A stretch of DNA of 64,000 nucleotides, from assembly GCA_022885665.1 (NCBI GenBank), contig JAGQDJ010000047.1:248001-312000 (forward strand), written 5' to 3'. The translations under genes and the position numbers were made by a program. The notes beneath the pieces are model-generated. The model was not told the origin of the DNA. It did no database searches and was given only the letters and a program-made list of their open reading frames with translations. Each line of letters begins with the position of its first letter. Within the stretch, counting starts at the first letter, position 1. Below are positions 26,201-37,850 of this stretch, piece after piece. This stretch comes from Triops longicaudatus. Taxonomy: Eukaryota; Arthropoda; Branchiopoda; Notostraca; Triopsidae.

Positions 26201-28463
26201 GGTGCTGCGTTCTTAGTCTTAGCCATAGGCAAAGCGGGGTAATTTTGGTCTTCCTAGACGGCCCGCAATTCATGAGTGGGTGTGTAACTTCGAATCTTGG
26301 TAGCCTATGACGCCTTTTCGTTTTACCTCTAAGCTTAGTGATACGTTTGATGTGTTTCTGTTGTCGGACAAAGAAGGTAGAATTGGACCTGAGGAAAAAG
26401 GGGGAGAGGAAGCGGGGAAGAGATGAAAAAAACAGTAACGTGCGGAGCATGGTAAAGCTTTCGTTACGGAGTCACACCACGTGTCTTGTTGTGTTCGAAG
26501 CCTTGATTCCATGTAGTGTCTCCTTGTTCTCATTTCTTATTTTCGTCCCCGCTGTCAATTCATGCTTTAGTTTTACTTTACTTCAAATTGGATGTAAAAG
26601 TAAGAGCGACTTTTCTTTATGAAGTGGAACCAAGTTGTAATAGGATGGCAAGGGCTTTGTTTGGGGTGCTAGTTTCCCGAGAGAGACCATAAGACACTTC
26701 AGGGCAAGAGGATTCCTGGCATATATGTAGAACGTCAGATTGAATTTGCATACAAGTCCCGACAGTCGGCGTGGACGGTTTTGTTGTGTACTTATTGAAG
26801 ATTTAAGCATTGCGCGCTCCCAACCCGTTGCTATTCTCGATCCTTTTCTTGAGTACGAACTCGGCAGCCATAAGAGAGGAAAACGGTTTCTAAGCTTGGC
26901 TTGCTCCTTAGAGTATCGTTAGGATGTACGGCAAGAAAATATGGCCGAGAAGGGAACCAGCATTTCATTTGTTTTAATTGGGTTCCCGAAAATTGGAAAA
27001 TCCAAATTATCTATCATAGTTGTGCGAAAAGCATGACAGTTTTGTACCAAGTAATAGCTGGCCGTTTCTCACAAAATGATTGCAACTGATATGAAAGTTT
27101 ACGGTATTCAGTAACACGATCCAGTTCTGTGGAGTGGCCCCCCATGGATACCTTCGTTAAACAAGGATGAATGTCGTTCTGTCATTTCTGCTGCGATGCT
27201 CGGGAAAAGTATGAATCCAGACCGTTCTTAGCTTTAGACTAGTTGTCAGTGAAGTAGCGGGGTGAGCCCGACGAACAAATGAACAACAGTAGCAAATGTG
27301 ATAAAGAATTTAGAGTTTTTGTTAGGAATCGTTTATGTGCGCGATTTTTTTTTTCTTTTTTTTTAAGGGGAACATGTTAAGCCGATATGTGAAATCTCGA
27401 GAAAGTAGAATACATCTAGTAGAACAAAAACCATAACTTGATTTACACGATCCTTATTTTGTTGCTTCTTTCACGAGTGAATTAACCGCGTAACGGAGGC
27501 GTTATTTTATGCGGATGTTGGGAGTTAAACGCATGTGTACAGTAAGATTCAATATTTACGAACTTCATAAATCTCAAATTCGCTACTACATTCATGGGTA
27601 ATGTATAGGGCACCAAATTAACGATTTTGTCTCTACAGAAGGATGCCAATTATTCATTACTGTTGAAAACTTCATGTTTGCATTATTTACACCCTGTTCT
27701 GTGCCTTATTTTTCCTTTAAATGTTTAAAGAAGTGGACTCATGACAAATTTCGAAAAAAGTATGCCCCACTGTGGACAAAAGAAATCGTTGAAGCGGGGG
27801 GAAAGCAAACAGATGAGACAATGTATGAACGCATTTCTGGGATATAGGCAATTTATGATTCGATTTGAATATGTTATATATACATCTTTATTTTGAAAGC
27901 AAAAGTTTTACTACAAAGTTAGGAAATTATGAATTCTGCTACCACCTACGCAAGCAACATTTAATACAGCATGACACCTTTCTACCACGTTTGTTACAAT
28001 TTTTCCAGACTCGTACTTTTTGCTTACCTTTAGGAAATTAAAAATTATTTAATTCATTTTACGTTTCGTCAACTCAACTTTCGTCAACTTGCGAAATTTA
28101 GAAACGTTGATATCTAGGGCAAGTACTTTTTGCGTGAGCAGGACTTCGCGGTTTAATAGTAACAGACAGATGACATTAGGCGAAAGCTGTTTGGACTGAA
28201 CACAAATCTAATCTTGGGGCAATTTTACTAACTGAAACCCTCAGTTATTGCGTATCTAACAAATATGTTTAACATGTCAGCATTTTATGCACCATATAAC
28301 ATAAATAGCAATAAATTAGGGATTTTGAAGGAAATTAGTATTCCAGCCAATTGAAATTTTAAAAACGAGCTTCAAAGTAAAATAGGTAAAATAGCTTACA
28401 ATAGGTATCTTGGGTGAGTCTGTTGATTGTATCCTGGGACAATTTGGAAGCTTTTTTCCCCAT
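5258..28463 (-). CDS. Frq: Frequenin / neuronal calcium sensor 1, seven coding exons over 23 kb
   Basis: Exons (5' to 3'): 28400-28463, 17894-17918, 9048-9096, 8189-8278, 7421-7499, 7073-7161, 5258-5425. They join without a frame break to 187 residues, the length of Drosophila frequenin. This EF-hand sensor binds calcium at synapses and regulates release, calcium channels and PI4-kinase. The N-terminus MGKKASKL carries Gly2 for myristoylation. EF1 is degenerate (DCPNG, near 37-41) as in the family. EF2 begins at D73 (DENKDGSIEFEE), EF3 at D109 (DVDNDGYITREE) and EF4 near D156 (DKNNDDKLTLEE). The C-terminus is LSLGDN. All introns have GT/AG ends. Exon 2 is only 25 nt (F22 to W30) and sits between introns of 10.5 and 8.8 kb, so gene finders may miss it. 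Neighbours are unrelated in function. Confidence 0.95.
5741..6203. mobile_element. Fold-back / MITE-like element in the last frequenin intron
   Basis: Two inverted arms. 5786-5806 (CGTTGTCCCACAGATGGCAGG, wrapped as CGTTGTCCC-ACAGATGGCAGG) pairs with 6137-6157 with one mismatch. Weaker pairing extends outward for roughly 40 more bases, reaching CCAATTCTGTAAGGCC on the left and the complement of GGCATTGTGAC on the right. There is no coding capacity. Exact ends and target duplication are not clear. Confidence 0.5.
6312..6341. repeat. ATT microsatellite
   Basis: Run of ATT/TTG-interrupted trinucleotides in the last frequenin intron. Confidence 0.7.
8283..8302. repeat. (GA)n / (CT)n microsatellite at a splice acceptor
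   Basis: About ten AG units. On the minus strand this is a CT run ending four bases before the AG acceptor of frequenin exon 4, so it serves as the polypyrimidine tract. Confidence 0.8.
9768..10126. mobile_element. pogo/Tigger-like MITE, interrupted
   Basis: The left end reads CAGTAGTACCCGTTTAACGA. The right end, read inward, is CAGTGGTACCCCGTTTAACG, the same sequence with one extra C and one change. The internal stretch AACGAACTTAATACGTTCC is typical of Tigger-like elements. TA follows the right end; the left flank is TG, presumably mutated. Removing the nested hAT element leaves about 174 bp. It lies in frequenin intron 2. Confidence 0.65.
9840..10016. mobile_element. hAT-type MITE nested in the pogo-like element
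   Basis: A 177-bp element. The left end is CAGTGGTGCCCAACC and the right end, read inward, CAGAGGTGCCCAACC (14 of 15 match). The 8-bp flanks TTATAAGA (9832-9839) and TTTTAAGA (10017-10024) differ by one base, as expected for an aged hAT target duplication. It has a GC-rich interior with GGGCCGC motifs and no frame for a transposase. Confidence 0.8.
10140..17890. other. Rest of frequenin intron 2
   Basis: No exon fits the frequenin frame here. The stretch near 15015-15080 repeats CGTTATAACCGA-type motifs, a probable relic of a Tigger-like element, and similar words occur near 10755 and 10835. There are homopolymer runs at 14245-14275 and a 26-base A run near 17387-17409. A plus-strand frame at 14631-14749 is framed by AG and GT but has no recognisable content. 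Confidence 0.4.
18325..18572 (+). repeat. SINE-like dispersed repeat, copy 1 (contains assembly joint)
   Basis: Begins near ATGTAAGTGCTGTAAATTAC and ends with GCTCACGCCGATG followed by an A-rich tail (AAATAAATAAAAAAAT). A second, inverted copy lies at 25744-25910. The end carries a short hairpin, GAGC-AAA-GCTC. An A-rich tail and dispersed copies suggest a retroposon; no internal pol III boxes were confirmed. The 82-bp block 18391-18472 is repeated exactly at 18474-18555 around a single N. Confidence 0.6.
18473..18473. other. Single-N assembly joint between identical 82-bp blocks
   Basis: The only N noticed in the window. Bases 18391-18472 and 18474-18555 are identical, the pattern left when two overlapping contig ends are joined without merging. 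One copy is probably an artefact. Confidence 0.85.
18573..25740. other. Part of frequenin intron 1, no gene seen
   Basis: No frame here can be supported as coding. The longest (21143-21496 minus, 23277-23711 plus) are near the length expected by chance in DNA this AT-rich, and they lack an ATG at the track start or any known motif. T- and A-rich runs are frequent. Confidence 0.4.
25744..25910 (-). repeat. SINE-like dispersed repeat, copy 2 (inverted)
   Basis: The reverse complement matches copy 1 at 18325-18572 along its length with scattered changes, including the GAGC-AAA-GCTC end and an A-rich tail. It runs opposite to copy 1. Both lie in frequenin intron 1. Confidence 0.6.
25911..28399. 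other. Rest of frequenin intron 1
   Basis: No gene seen. Words such as GCGTAACGGAGGCG near 27485 and a TACAG at 27538 hint at another Tigger-like relic, but no paired end was found. Confidence 0.3.
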
Positions 28464-30860
28464 TTTGCTAAAGTTTAGGTCCACTATGGCGTGCTACGTA
28501 GAATTACTGATTCCTCTAGAGAACGGCTTTTAGGCAAAGTCGTCGAGTCCCCGCAGAGCTGTTGATTGTACCGCCGCACGAACTAGAGAATCGAAAGGCA
28601 CGGCTACTCACACATATGCACATAACCACACGTCACACACCCTCTAAGCAGCAAAGAAGGTAAAGGAAGCTGTCCAGTTTTATGGCGAACCGCTGCCAAT
28701 TTTTGAAAACGACTCCAAACGGAAACAGCTTGTTGGAATACAGGAGTTCCCTCACACTTAAACTCTGCGGTCAGAGCAATAGTTTTTAACACTTCAACAA
28801 TCTTGTATAGCTCCCTTTTGTCTCCTTGGGCTGTTAAAGCTCGCAGATCACGTACACTTACTGTTTCTTTCGTGTTGCAATTTCGTTTTTGTTGCACACT
28901 GCTTTGTCTTGTCAGCTTTGGTTTTAAATATATATAAGCCCCCACAGAAGACACGATCTGGTCCTTTTTCACTGAGAAGGACGCTTTATAGTTCTTCCAG
29001 AGCCAGAGAAAACGGAGAACAGGACCACACCAGCTGCAATGCAGCAGCAGCGTTTGGACTCAAAAGATAGCACGTTCTTGTTCGCTGCTGCCGAGGGGTA
29101 GAAATGGAAAGCAATCTTTTTCGTTTTCTCCTCTCGCTTTTTAGCGCCTCCGGAGAAGGTACAGTCTCGCAGATAAAATGTATACACTGTACTGCTTACT
29201 ATCCCCCTCTTTCTCTCTTTCCTTACTAGACTTCGCTTTTTCTTATGTCACAGAATCACAAAAAATGACATGTCGATATCGACTAAACAAGCTTCACCCA
29301 GGCCTCCTTTCGAGTGTATTTTTTTGTTTCAGATCTCGGGGCGACGAGATCAAAAAAGGAAGGAGTATATCCACGTCAAATAACCGTCCGACAAATATTT
29401 TTTGACCTTCGCTTTCAAAGTGAAAGATTTTTTTCGACTTCGTTTTCAAGAAGAAAGGGAAATCAATGCAAAAGGACGTCTAACTACGTCGACGGTCAGC
29501 GAGGGACTGGAAGTGGTCCGTAGCCTGGGGCAAAGAACGCCTCATAGGAATGGTAGGGTGTAAGGGTCCCTAAGGCGGGGTTTAATTGAAGCTGGCTTCG
29601 GCATGCGTTATGTGGTGCAAAGGACGAAGGAAGGAACGAAATATGGTAAAACGGATTTGTAATTTTGTATTAACTGGATAGACATTGAATATTACACAAA
29701 GCGTTGTTTATCAATACTTAGGGAGTGCACCAGGAGCGAAAATATTTTTCAATTTAGTCGCCGTTTTTTGTGTTCATCAACGAAGCTTTCAGCCCTTGCA
29801 TCTACAAAATGTCCACATGTAGAACGATTTAGCTCTAATGAGCGTCTATAAATCAAGTTACAGATTTTAGCATGTTAATAGTCTGAATGTATGTATTTCA
29901 GCTCGTAAAAATAAACCTACGGCCAATCCTGGATATTATCAGTCTGTTAGGTCATCTAATCGACAGTTTAGTTTATTTCAGTTTTCAAGGTTGTTTATAT
30001 AATTGTAGGAACTGTATCGTTTGGTTGCAACGGACTTTTATCGTAAGTTCGGGGTTGTGCTTGTTTCCGTGAGCAGCTAGATATATCGATTTTTCGAGCA
30101 CACTCTTTGCATCAATATCCAAAGAAAAAACTTTGCTACGACTCACGCAATATTTGTGTGATTAGGGTCTTTGCTTGGTGAAGTCTCAACATTGAGCGTG
30201 ACGTTCTTATAGATTTTTCTACAAGAAGTTTATTTTCTGCTGCAAAACGTAAGTTGTAATAGTACGACGTCACTGTTTTCGTTACGCATTAGTTGTAGAG
30301 AATTAAACACGCAACTGCAAACAACTATAGCAAGGCCTTTCAACCGTTGTACAAAAAACTGACCGGAACATAAAAGGAACATGATGACGGAAAATTCGAG
30401 AGAAATGGATATAAATAAATAATCTTATACAAATGGATACAATAAATAATTTTGTGTAAAATAAATAAATAAAAAATATTTCTCGTTCTTCCGTAGCCAA
30501 CAAACTCGCAGTTGTTTTTCTTTAGATCCAACTGCGAATCCATTAGAAGCTTGGCTATTTAGTACTCTTTGTTATAATACTACAGTAAGAACACTGCAGT
30601 TCCATTAGCGTAAGCTTCTTTTCCGATCCATTCATCCGTTCTTTGTTGCTAATATCATCCCACAAACTCTGAATTATGACAAAATCCTACACATTTGCTT
30701 TACTTGCAATTCCCAGAGAAATACTTGAATTTCTAGGAATTGCTGATAATTTCTTTCAAATAAGGCGGTATTCCTTTCTGTGTACATTTCAAATACCTAA
30801 AGGCAAATCAGAATTGCAAAGGTGAAGCAGACATGAGAACATTTTCACCAAGTTTCTTAC
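28464..30860. other. Upstream region of frequenin
   Basis: Should contain the frequenin 5' UTR and promoter. A 122-codon minus frame at 28604-28972 is not recognised and is within the range expected by chance; it may be leader or upstream-exon sequence. Nothing else is supportable. Confidence 0.35.
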
Positions 30861-30942
30861 CAAATTGCGCATTTCTTCCACAGCAGAAATGCAGTCCATT
30901 CTGACAAACTTCCTCTCACACTCTTCTAGATGAAAGTCTTCT
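30861..30942 (-). CDS. Possible coding exon, unassigned
   Basis: An 82-nt stretch with acceptor ACGTCAG and donor GTAAGAAAC. It encodes EDFHLEECERKFVRMDCI and then SAVEEMRNL, which reads like a helical segment. It enters in phase 2, so it cannot follow the exon at 33691-33925 directly. I do not recognise the protein, and it could be a chance frame. Confidence 0.25.
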
Positions 30943-33690
30943 CTGACGTAAGAAAGAGTAGAAAAAACTGGGAAACTAAGGAAAAAAGTCGACACAAATA
31001 CGCCCACTTTCATTGTGAACTAAGGACATATAAGCTAATAACGATCCCCAGTGCTCTCTACCTTTTGTCTGTTATTTTTTTCTGGTGTTGCTACCATGTT
31101 GTTTTCTCCCCTCAATAACTAACGATGCGATGGTCAGCAACCTTTTACAGTCCCTTTAAGACTCCCAACGTCTCGCCAAAGGACCTTCATTTTTTCTTTT
31201 TTGGGCCTTTTGCTATAGAACAAAATCACCCCCTTATAGCCAAAGTTCTCCAATATTTCTCTTCCTTTTCATTTTTTTTATCAGGAAAAGGACAAAAAAG
31301 GGGAACTCGCATTCTTGTTACCACTCGCTAACAAGACCAAACGGACGACACGTACCTTCTTCCATTTCCACCCCCACTTTTTTTTTACCAGCATTTATCT
31401 TCCTAACTTTCTGCCACCAGACGGCAGTCAATACGTCAAATAACTTCGTTTCCTTTCCTCTGTGGTGGAAATACTGGGTTTTGGGGAAGGTTAGAAATGG
31501 CGAGGAAGAGAAAGAGGAGGTGGAAAGCGTGGGTTGATTCTTTAGGATTCAAAGGGTTGATTGTATGGGCGTGGCTTAGCTGTCAGCTTATTGTTGTGTG
31601 CAAGAGAATGAAAGGGAAAGAAAAGAGATGATTTCTGCTCCCTTTATTATTGTGAATTTTTACCCTTCCTACAGAAAAAACGTTTCCGTGGATTCGTGGT
31701 GGAATGTGAGACTTGATATTACGATGGAAATCGGTACCACAGAACGCACTGTAAGCCGTAAGTCTGTTCTCATTCACGAGCTCTACTTCTGTTATCCATT
31801 GCCTATCAATTTATCGAAACATGATTTTCCTAGGCTTTTGCTTGAAATATGCTTTTGCTTGAAAAACACGTACGCAATGTAATACACGGGAGCAGTTCGA
31901 TAAAGTTGCAAATAATAATCCCACGATATTGTTGCAAAAGCTGTTTTAATATATTCAGTTAAGGTGGACCCTTGATTCGTAACAGTCTAGCCAGGGTCTT
32001 AGGACATAAGCTGTTTCTCATTTGTCTATGCAAAATATTCGTAAGTTGAAACCGTCGTATGGAGAACGCATCTATGACGAGGCGAACACCTACACGCTGA
32101 TCAAAGCAAAAGCGTTACAAAAAGGAACTAAGGGCGGACTCATTAAAGAGAAAACGCGTGGTGAACATTTTGGACTGTCGACGCTCAAAAAATCTTGTTA
32201 AACTCTGAACACAGGTCATTTACCACTCACAAAAAATATCTTAAGATTGTTTTCCTACCTTTAATTTTTTGTGTGCTTTAAGCAAATTTCATCTTAACAA
32301 AAGAAATGTGAAGACAGCCGTGCTATTCAATGCATTTAAAGGAAGGAATTTTTAGTAAATCTTAAAGTTTTTTTGCTGTGCGAAAAAATCTGGCGCGACT
32401 CCACGATCATTCCTCACCGCAAATCAGATTTTCACGCGAATTCCATTCTTCGGAGGAAAGCTTGAAGCACAGAAATGGCTGCTATGAAAAGAAATGGAAT
32501 TTTGCGCACTGGCTTTGCAGAATTTGTTTTGTTGTATTTTTTAATGATTTTTTAAATTTTGTTTCATTTTCATTTTTTTCTTTTACTTTTTTTTTGTCCA
32601 GAGGGAGAACTTCAAGCTGGTAAACAGACTTTAAAGAGAAAGCGCTGCAAGTCCCAGATATTCCTCCGTAGAATTTCTCGAGAAAGTCCGTTACATTGTT
32701 GACTCGCATTGCTCGCCAGCGTGAATCGTCGCCGTGGACAATTTGCTACTAAGCTGTCGACTTTTCGCTTCCAGCAAACACCAACACGTTTTACGCAGGC
32801 GATAAATACTCTCCACGGAAGACGTTAGCGGCAGTGTCTAGTTAAGCTTCCAGAGTACACTAAAATACTCCGAGACAAAACTCTTTTTCCTAGTTTTCTT
32901 GTAGTGTTCTGTACCAAAAAAAAAACGTCTCACGTAAAACGAGTTAGAAACTAAAAATCTGCGGAAAAAGGTTGTAAATACTAAGGTTCCTGACAGCTAT
33001 ATTCTTAGTATGTTAAGAAGCCAGTTCGAAAGAGGTACTAGGCCACAGGTCTGCGACTTGAGTCACTGGCTAAAATTTCTGCTCTATTACACCACTGGCC
33101 TCGAGGTCAATCAAATGCCAGATGAATTAATTTGGCGTGTGTATAATTTCAATGATATTGCGTAGAACAACCGATTCCTTTCCCTAGTACCTCACACTAT
33201 TTACCCTCATTGTCACCCCACACCAGAGCCGTAGCCAAGGAAGGTTGACGGGGTTGAAGTGTACGTAATTCAGTAAGAAGTGGTGAAGAAGAAGTCAGAT
33301 CTATCTTCATATAGCTCATTCCGGTCTGTTTTCTTCCACGGAAAAGGGACCTCGTTTTTTACAGGCGGAAAAATAGGCGCCTTCTCCGGAATTGTCGGGG
33401 GTGAACATGGCTTTCCCTCAAAGGCAATAACCCCAAGTACTTTCCTCTTCCGCCAAACTATAAGTCTTACAAATAGTCCAACTGATAAATATCGCCCCAA
33501 TTTATTTTCCGTCTGCCTTTATCTTCCTTTCCGTCCTTCCCGTGTACTTTTGAGCTTTGGTGGAATTGAATTAAGCGAAGGAACACACAATTCTTTTCTT
33601 TCCAAGATAAAAAATACAACAAAGAATCAAGACTCTTTAATAAAGAATGAAAACATAAGAATGCTTTTTTTGGCGTGTGTATGTGTTTAC
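30943..33690. other. Gene-poor stretch
   Basis: Frames of 60-95 codons on both strands show no recognisable content. It may be intron if the flanking candidate exons belong to one gene. Confidence 0.3.
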
Positions 33691-33925
33691 CAGTGGAAGT
33701 AATTGACCGAGAAGGTACTTGTTGACCTAAAGCTTTAGCTGTAATGTTATGTGTCATAAAGCAAGGCTTTCTTCCCGAGGAATTCTCCCACTTCAGTATA
33801 ATGCTCCCATCTTCCATTTTTTTTCCGTTGTACTTTACGACCACATCAAAAGCTTGTACTTCGTCTTCCGCTTTCCTGCTTTGGGCGACTAGTTTAATTA
33901 TCTTAAATTCCGCCACGGAAGCGCC
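33691..33925 (-). CDS. Probable coding exon of an unidentified gene
   Basis: A 235-nt open stretch bounded by an AG (AAATTAG) and a GTAAAC donor, ending in phase 1. The protein begins GASVAEFKIIKLVAQSRKAE and continues with a beta-like alternation (FDVVVKYNGKKMEDGSIILK), then a segment around CFMTHNITAKALGQQVPSRS. The mixed, soluble composition and length between splice signals suggest a real exon. There is no usable ATG before residue 42, so a first exon would lie upstream. I do not recognise the family. The upstream tract is not pyrimidine-rich, which weakens the acceptor. No partner exon could be placed. Confidence 0.4.
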
Positions 33926-36900
33926 CTAATTTCGCGAACGGAGCTCATATTTTCCTTAATGACATGGGGTAATTACGTCGTCATACCACTAATCATTTCT
34001 CTGCTAGGATTTACATGGCCCTTGTTAACCATGCTAAACCGATGCGTTCTACCACCCCCGCCCCCCTTTCGCGGAATCCCGCACTTCACTTTATATTTAA
34101 AAAAAATAAAAAGATTCATTACTTCAATGTCAGCAAGCATTCTTAATTTTTCGACCTATTTAGCCCCTGCTTAGCTTCCCAATGTACTACAACGGACATT
34201 TTAAACTACAACGGACATTTCCCATACAGAAAGGAGAAAATCGGCAAGATAGAGCTCAACTTTGTAACAAATTCTTTCCAAGTCAGTACCTTGTTTAGGG
34301 GTTATCTTCTCCAAAAATCTGGATGCTACCGATGTACTAGACATAGGCCTATTTGGTATTTTATATTCTCCAAGTCGGGAAGGGGGAATGGCAATCTGAA
34401 GGAATATGATAGGAGAAAGCTTAGGTTGTAGGGTGCGAAGAGAGGGTGTTAGGGTTATTTAGGGTGGACAGATCTATCAGCTTTAGCTAAAATTAGACGT
34501 TGTATGCTAAACAATGAAACGCTTCTCTTTTGCAGCGGAGATTAGACACAGGGATTGCAGGGTGGGGGGTGTATGGGGGCAGCAAGAGGTATTGGGAGAA
34601 AGAAAGACGGGAACTGTATCATTTTGGAGATGCAGTTAACGTGTTCGTTTACTGTAAACTGTCGAGCTCGGCCACCTTCGCCTCCCTTGGCTTGAGATAT
34701 ATTACGACAGAATTTAGAACACACTTTTCGGGACACAAGATACTTTTATGTAACGGTAGGGTAAGGAGACGGGGTTGTGAAAGGAAAAGGAGGAAGAGGC
34801 GAGATGAATGGAGAAAATTGGGGGTTTATCCTGGATCTAGCGCTAGACATTTATCAATTAGGAGCTTTGTTCGTAAAAGATAGAAGCGCGTTCAGTTGTA
34901 AGAGAGGTAAAAAAGTGAGAATGTAAGCAAAGGAAGGAAAAGAAGGATTAAGTTATATGGGAAAAGACAAAGGTTGGGGATGAATAGTCGGTAAAATAAT
35001 TGTATCGAACTAACCTACAATTAAAAATATGCACCAAATGTGTGACAGATGTGAAGTGAAGGTTTTGTCAAAAGTTTCTCAGAGAGTTGTGTTGAAAAGT
35101 TCGAAAGGATATCAGAAGGCGGGAAAATTTAAAGGAATGACGAAGAGGAGGGAGAAAGATGGCTCAGTCATGGCAGGTCACGTTAAGTAGATTTTTTTCT
35201 CGTCTGTGGTGTTACAGCCATTTTGCGTGATTTTGGTACTAAAAGTCGCCCCGGGTGGTTGTCTGAACTTGTGGAAGCAGCATGAGAACACGCTATTAAG
35301 GTTCTTCAGGGGGAATGAAAAGCAGTTGGGAGAATTAGTATTCGTGAGAGACATTAGAATTGCGTTAGACAAACTTTTTTTTTACCGAGTTTTTCCGTTG
35401 GTTTGGTACGTTATTATGAAAGTGTAACGTAGTAATTTTAACGAGACAAGTTTTAATGAAAAGACTGGGCGTGGCCAAGATTATAATTTATTTTATTTTT
35501 ATTTATTTTTATTTTTTATTATTTTTTTTTTTTTTGCTTAGCGAACGTATATTTCATAGATATCTGCTTAATCTATAACTTATCGGAGAAAAATGTAGAA
35601 TGAGAAGTTTTGCTATAGCAGACACCTGGAGTATAGGCCCTCAGCTTTTTTAGGCAAATAAAACTGGGGAGGAATATCCGACTAATTTTTGCACAAACTT
35701 TGCGTAGGCTAACTTTATTTGCGACAAAACTTTTTGCGTCACTGAAATCATCATGTTTTACCAGAAAAAATGAAAGGCTGTTTTCATTAAATAGAATTTT
35801 CATATCAAATTAATAATTTATTTAAATTAAATTTTCGGAAGGAAAATTTGTCAACAAGAGTGTAGCGTTGGGAGATGTGAATAGAAGTTTGCGTGTCACC
35901 CTTAAAAAAAACGTCCTACTCCTCTGCGGACTTTTGCCGCCGCTCGGATAAGTAGATGACACTGTGAAGCGGTTGTTCGCGCGCACGCTTTGTCATTTCT
36001 GAAGCTTTCTTTTTTGTGTGCATTGTTGAGCGGGTTATAGCTGCATCTCCAACTAAGGTAATATGAACAATTCAACGAATTTCATGCTATAGTTATACTA
36101 CTTTATAGCTAATGTAATAGTCCATAATTCTCGCGTGTATGAGACGCTTGAGTAAAGGCTACAGAAACATACCATTCTGCATTTATCTCATTGTGGAAGT
36201 TCTTTTAAACTTGAATAACCTGTCAAACGTCGCGTTAAGCCGTTATGGTGCTTTATAATGACTCATGCGTCTAAAGTACCCAAAATAGTATACTATAAGT
36301 ACGCTACATAGTAGAATCTCACTATAACGTACATCAGTCTTAACGAACAATCAGCGATGGTTGCAAGGTCCACTGGTCCCGGCGAAATGTACATGGAAAT
36401 ATACAGAGAAAAAATCGTCTATAACGTATTCGCCTATAAGATATTCTCGCTATAAGTGGACACAAACTGAGGTCCTTTGGGTCCTTTACGGATGATTTGT
36501 ATTCGGCTATAGTGAACACTAGCGGTACTACGGATAACGCATAGAAACGCCATTCCAATAGGAGCACTTTATGTTCCACGAGATAACGCTACTCGAGCTA
36601 GGGTTCCGAGTTTTTTGTAGGGCTCCTCAACAATCCCTTCTAAGTTTTCTTGGCGTGTCGCGCTCAAACCCCTATCGCTGGACATTTGTGTATAGATTAA
36701 ATGTTAAGCTAATTTCTAATGCATTTCGGGACAATATTGGCTGTTACGTGCAATTGGCTATAAAGTACAATTCCCCTTGTGAGTATACTATAGAGAGATT
36801 TTACTTTATAACATAGCTACAGCTATCATGTTGGACTATAATTTAAAGCGGGAGACGCACTAAAGTTGCAATCGATTCAGAACGGGTCTTTGTCAAGTCT

Positions 36901-37850
36901 CACTGTGCAAAACCTTTTTCGCGTTCGTTAGAAGAGAATACTCAAAAGAACAACGGATTAGAGTAAATATTTAACAGTATTATTTAGCGGTAATAAAATT
37001 AGTTGCACGCGGTAATAAGAATGTTACCATGTATTTTCACGAATTTTTAGTTTGGGTGGATGAAATTAAGTACGTCTTACAAACGATCAAAATTGTTTTT
37101 GTGTTCACGATTGCGCATACAACCTGCAGCACTTTACTTTCATTGAAGCGAACAATTCTAGTCTATGAGTTTGTTTTACTTCGAAGGAACTAACTTTTTT
37201 TTGATAAAGAACCAAATCACAAAATCACAGCATTTGCCATGATTGATTTGTTGAGTAGAAATAGTAAACTACTTGATTCCGCAGCTCTGGCTAAGTTAGA
37301 ATCACGACAGCGTAAGCCAATTAACAAACAGAGTACTGAGTACTTCATTTCGTTACCTCTTTTTCAAAACCTCACCCACACCGAAAAAAAAATAAGGCTG
37401 AGTTCTTTCCTAATGAACACGACAAAATTTGAACACTTTGTTCTGTCTTTTTACGCAAGCTGTTTCTTTTGCTTTTCTTTGTTTTGTTTTTTATCTTGTT
37501 AAAACTGTGTAACCACGCGAGTGCTAAATTAAACAAGCCAGTGCGTGACTCTTGCAATCGTAGAGCAGACCCCTTTTTCTCTCGTGTTCTTCTACCTTTC
37601 AATTTATGCTTATTCTCGCTAAAAGCAGACATTCTTTGTTTCCCATGCTCACGTAATAGAAAGCTCCCATAGATCACCGTTGGCATGTTTAGAGAGCCTT
37701 AAAAGGGTAGTAATGCGATAACAACCAAACCTCGTACTGAAAGACATGAGGAAAACAAAAAGAAATATTACGTTCAATATTTTATTTACGAACCAAATAC
37801 AAGGAGAGTTACGTTCTTGATGCATGAAATAGCTGGGCGGGTCACAGCTT
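33926..37850. other. Intergenic, with a degraded Tigger-like repeat
   Basis: No gene supported. Around 36305-36530 are repeated words such as CACTATAACGTACATC, CTATAACGTATTCG and CTATAAGATATTCTCG, the style of pogo/Tigger ends, but clean terminal repeats were not found. There are A/T runs near 35480-35535. The first part could include upstream exons of the unassigned exon at 33691-33925. Confidence 0.35.
37781..37786 (-). terminator. Polyadenylation signal of CACYBP
   Basis: AATAAA on the minus strand about 65 bp past the stop codon. Confidence 0.6.

Noticed and set aside
28604..28972. 122-codon minus frame just upstream of frequenin exon 1
   Set aside because: No recognised content. It could be 5' UTR sequence; not supported as a gene.
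33280..33702. 140-codon plus-strand frame opposite the unassigned exon
   Set aside because: The minus-strand reading has better splice signals and composition; the plus frame shows no motif.
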